Origin: Synechococcus sp. PCC 7335
GTDB lineage: Bacteria; Cyanobacteriota; Cyanobacteriia; Phormidesmidales; Phormidesmidaceae
Assembly (NCBI RefSeq): GCF_000155595.1
Contig: NZ_DS989904.1
Location: 3,674,044-3,738,043, forward strand
DNA length: 64,000 nt
Direction of reading: 5' to 3'
Positions 63,507 to 64,000 of the stretch are shown here, piece by piece. Positions within the stretch are counted from its first letter, which is position 1, and the number at the start of each line of letters is the position of its first letter. The notes beneath the pieces are model-generated. The model was not told the origin of the DNA. It saw only the letters and a list, made by a program, of their open reading frames with translations, and did not search any database. The position numbers were made by a program, and so were the translations under genes.

Positions 63507-63704
63507 ATGACCAAGAAAATGAAGCCAGTAGAGCTTTTCCTCTCTCTAGGTTTAGTCGTTTCCTTGACGGCTGTTGGATGTACGCCTGAAGGCGGCGAGG
63601 GCGGTGAGAGCCTCGAGCCTGAACCTACTGAAGAAATTGAAGGTGGCGAAGGCGGTGAAGGCGGTGAAGGCGGTGAAGGTGGCGAAGGTGGCGAAGGCGA
63701 GTAA
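63507..63704 (+). CDS. Small lipoprotein with Gly-Gly-Glu repeats
   Basis: Protein of 65 residues. A basic start (MTKKMKPVE) and hydrophobic core (LFLSLGLVVSLTAVG) lead to Cys25, a likely lipobox (TAVGC, with Ala rather than Leu at -3). The mature part is about 40 residues of acidic low complexity: EGGEGGESLEPEPTEEIEGG and then GGE repeated to the end. It should be a lipid-anchored acidic tail on the envelope, possibly binding cations. The same repeat read on the opposite strand gives a Ser-Pro-Pro frame, which I reject. Repeat number may vary among strains. Confidence 0.6.
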   Translation: MTKKMKPVELFLSLGLVVSLTAVGCTPEGGEGGESLEPEPTEEIEGGEGGEGGEGGEGGEGGEGE

Positions 63705-63958
63705 GGCAAGCTTACTAACGGCTTAAACAAAGTCTGCTTGAGTACGACCCGCTTGAATACAACCTGCCTAGATATGGGTTCTGCTCAAATATAGTCCCTC
63801 AACGATAGCCGCGAGAATGAAGCTGTCGGCAACGGTTACGCCTGCTAGCACAGCCATCCCTCAATGTCCTCTAATCACACTTTAGTTAGCTTTCAGATGT
63901 TAGTTAGCTTTCAGATGGTGCTGCAACCTACAGGTAGCACAAGTGCGTGAATCACAGG
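63705..63958. repeat. 3' spacer with 18-bp perfect tandem and degenerate 15-bp repeats
   Basis: TTAGTTAGCTTTCAGATG is duplicated exactly at 63882-63899 and 63900-63917. A weaker series with a 15-16-bp period (CTGCTTGAGTACGAC and relatives) runs at about 63732-63796. No gene is seen in this stretch. Confidence 0.75.
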
Positions 63959-64000
63959 CTAATCGATGTATTCAACTACCTTATCGGTCTCGTAACGGAC
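63959..64000 (-). CDS. Possible C-terminal end of a gene entering from the right edge
   Basis: The minus strand reads VRYETDKVVEYID followed by a TAG stop at 63961-63959. Only 13 codons are visible, so this may be chance. It is listed because the text is protein-like. Confidence 0.2.
   Translation of the reverse strand, partial: VRYETDKVVEYID

Noticed and set aside
63482..63730. Minus-strand frame rich in Ser-Pro-Pro
   Set aside because: It is the mirror of the GGE lipoprotein repeat; the plus frame has a start, a signal sequence and a lipobox.
1..64000. tRNA, rRNA, RNase P, SRP RNA and insertion sequences
   Set aside because: I looked for T-loop text, the RNase P core and transposase motifs in the larger spacers and saw none.

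Overview
The window is a chromosomal segment of a cyanobacterium. It carries a photosystem I subunit (PsaM), carotenoid enzymes (CruP, CrtD), phylloquinone enzymes (MenF, MenD), the plastid-type proteins Ycf35 and Rre1/Ycf29, a PanC-Cmk fusion, and ferredoxin-dependent nitrate and nitrite reductases. The octamer GCGATCGC (HIP1) recurs throughout. NrtP (a major-facilitator nitrate carrier) in place of NrtABCD fits a marine or filamentous Leptolyngbya/Synechococcus-type lineage, but the sequence alone does not fix the species. No rRNA, tRNA, transposase, prophage or CRISPR array was recognised.

Layout. 1-9.7 kb: ntcB (cut by the left edge), radC, a DUF1824 protein, response regulator Rre1, a GAF histidine kinase, 1-Cys peroxiredoxin, a YbaY-META envelope protein, and a circularly permuted ATP-grasp protein. 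9.7-15 kb: a CheY-like protein with a REC-Hpt-REC-REC-GGDEF protein, then a YdeP-type molybdopterin oxidoreductase. 16-24 kb: nitrate assimilation, nirA-nrtP-narB on the plus strand, with a HEAT-repeat protein divergent from nirA. 24-32 kb: PsiE-like protein, a small exported protein, a Gfo/Idh oxidoreductase, and cruP-menF-menD. 32-42 kb: DUF2997-Ycf35-ferredoxin, DUF4335 and LapA-like proteins, ubiX-rnr, phoU, and psaM (31 residues). 42-53 kb: a coiled-coil membrane protein, ribBA, a C-terminal processing protease, creatininase-like amidase, a ROK/polyphosphate glucokinase, 5-formyl-THF cyclo-ligase, panC-cmk, and a SulP transporter with a tandem universal stress protein. 53-64 kb: RlpA, purM, prohibitin, crtD, an N-formylglutamate amidohydrolase-like protein, a membrane-anchored hydrolase with a Yip1-like protein, and a Gly-Gly-Glu-repeat lipoprotein.

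How the genes work together. NtcB, NirA, NrtP and NarB form the nitrate assimilation set: uptake, two ferredoxin-linked reductions to ammonium, and the nitrite-responsive activator. MenF and MenD make the first committed phylloquinone precursors for photosystem I, whose PsaM subunit is also here. CruP and CrtD belong to carotenoid metabolism. Several two-component proteins, a diguanylate cyclase, PhoU and PsiE-like proteins add regulation.

The most unusual signal is non-coding. At least a dozen gene spacers each hold a short tandem duplication (unit 13-24 bp) whose unit sequence differs from spacer to spacer. The same process appears in frame inside menD. Structured, unannotated segments also lie between nirA and nrtP, downstream of the universal stress gene, and in the 1.2 kb spacer at 15 kb. 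All structure calls come from reading by eye, without folding or database searches.
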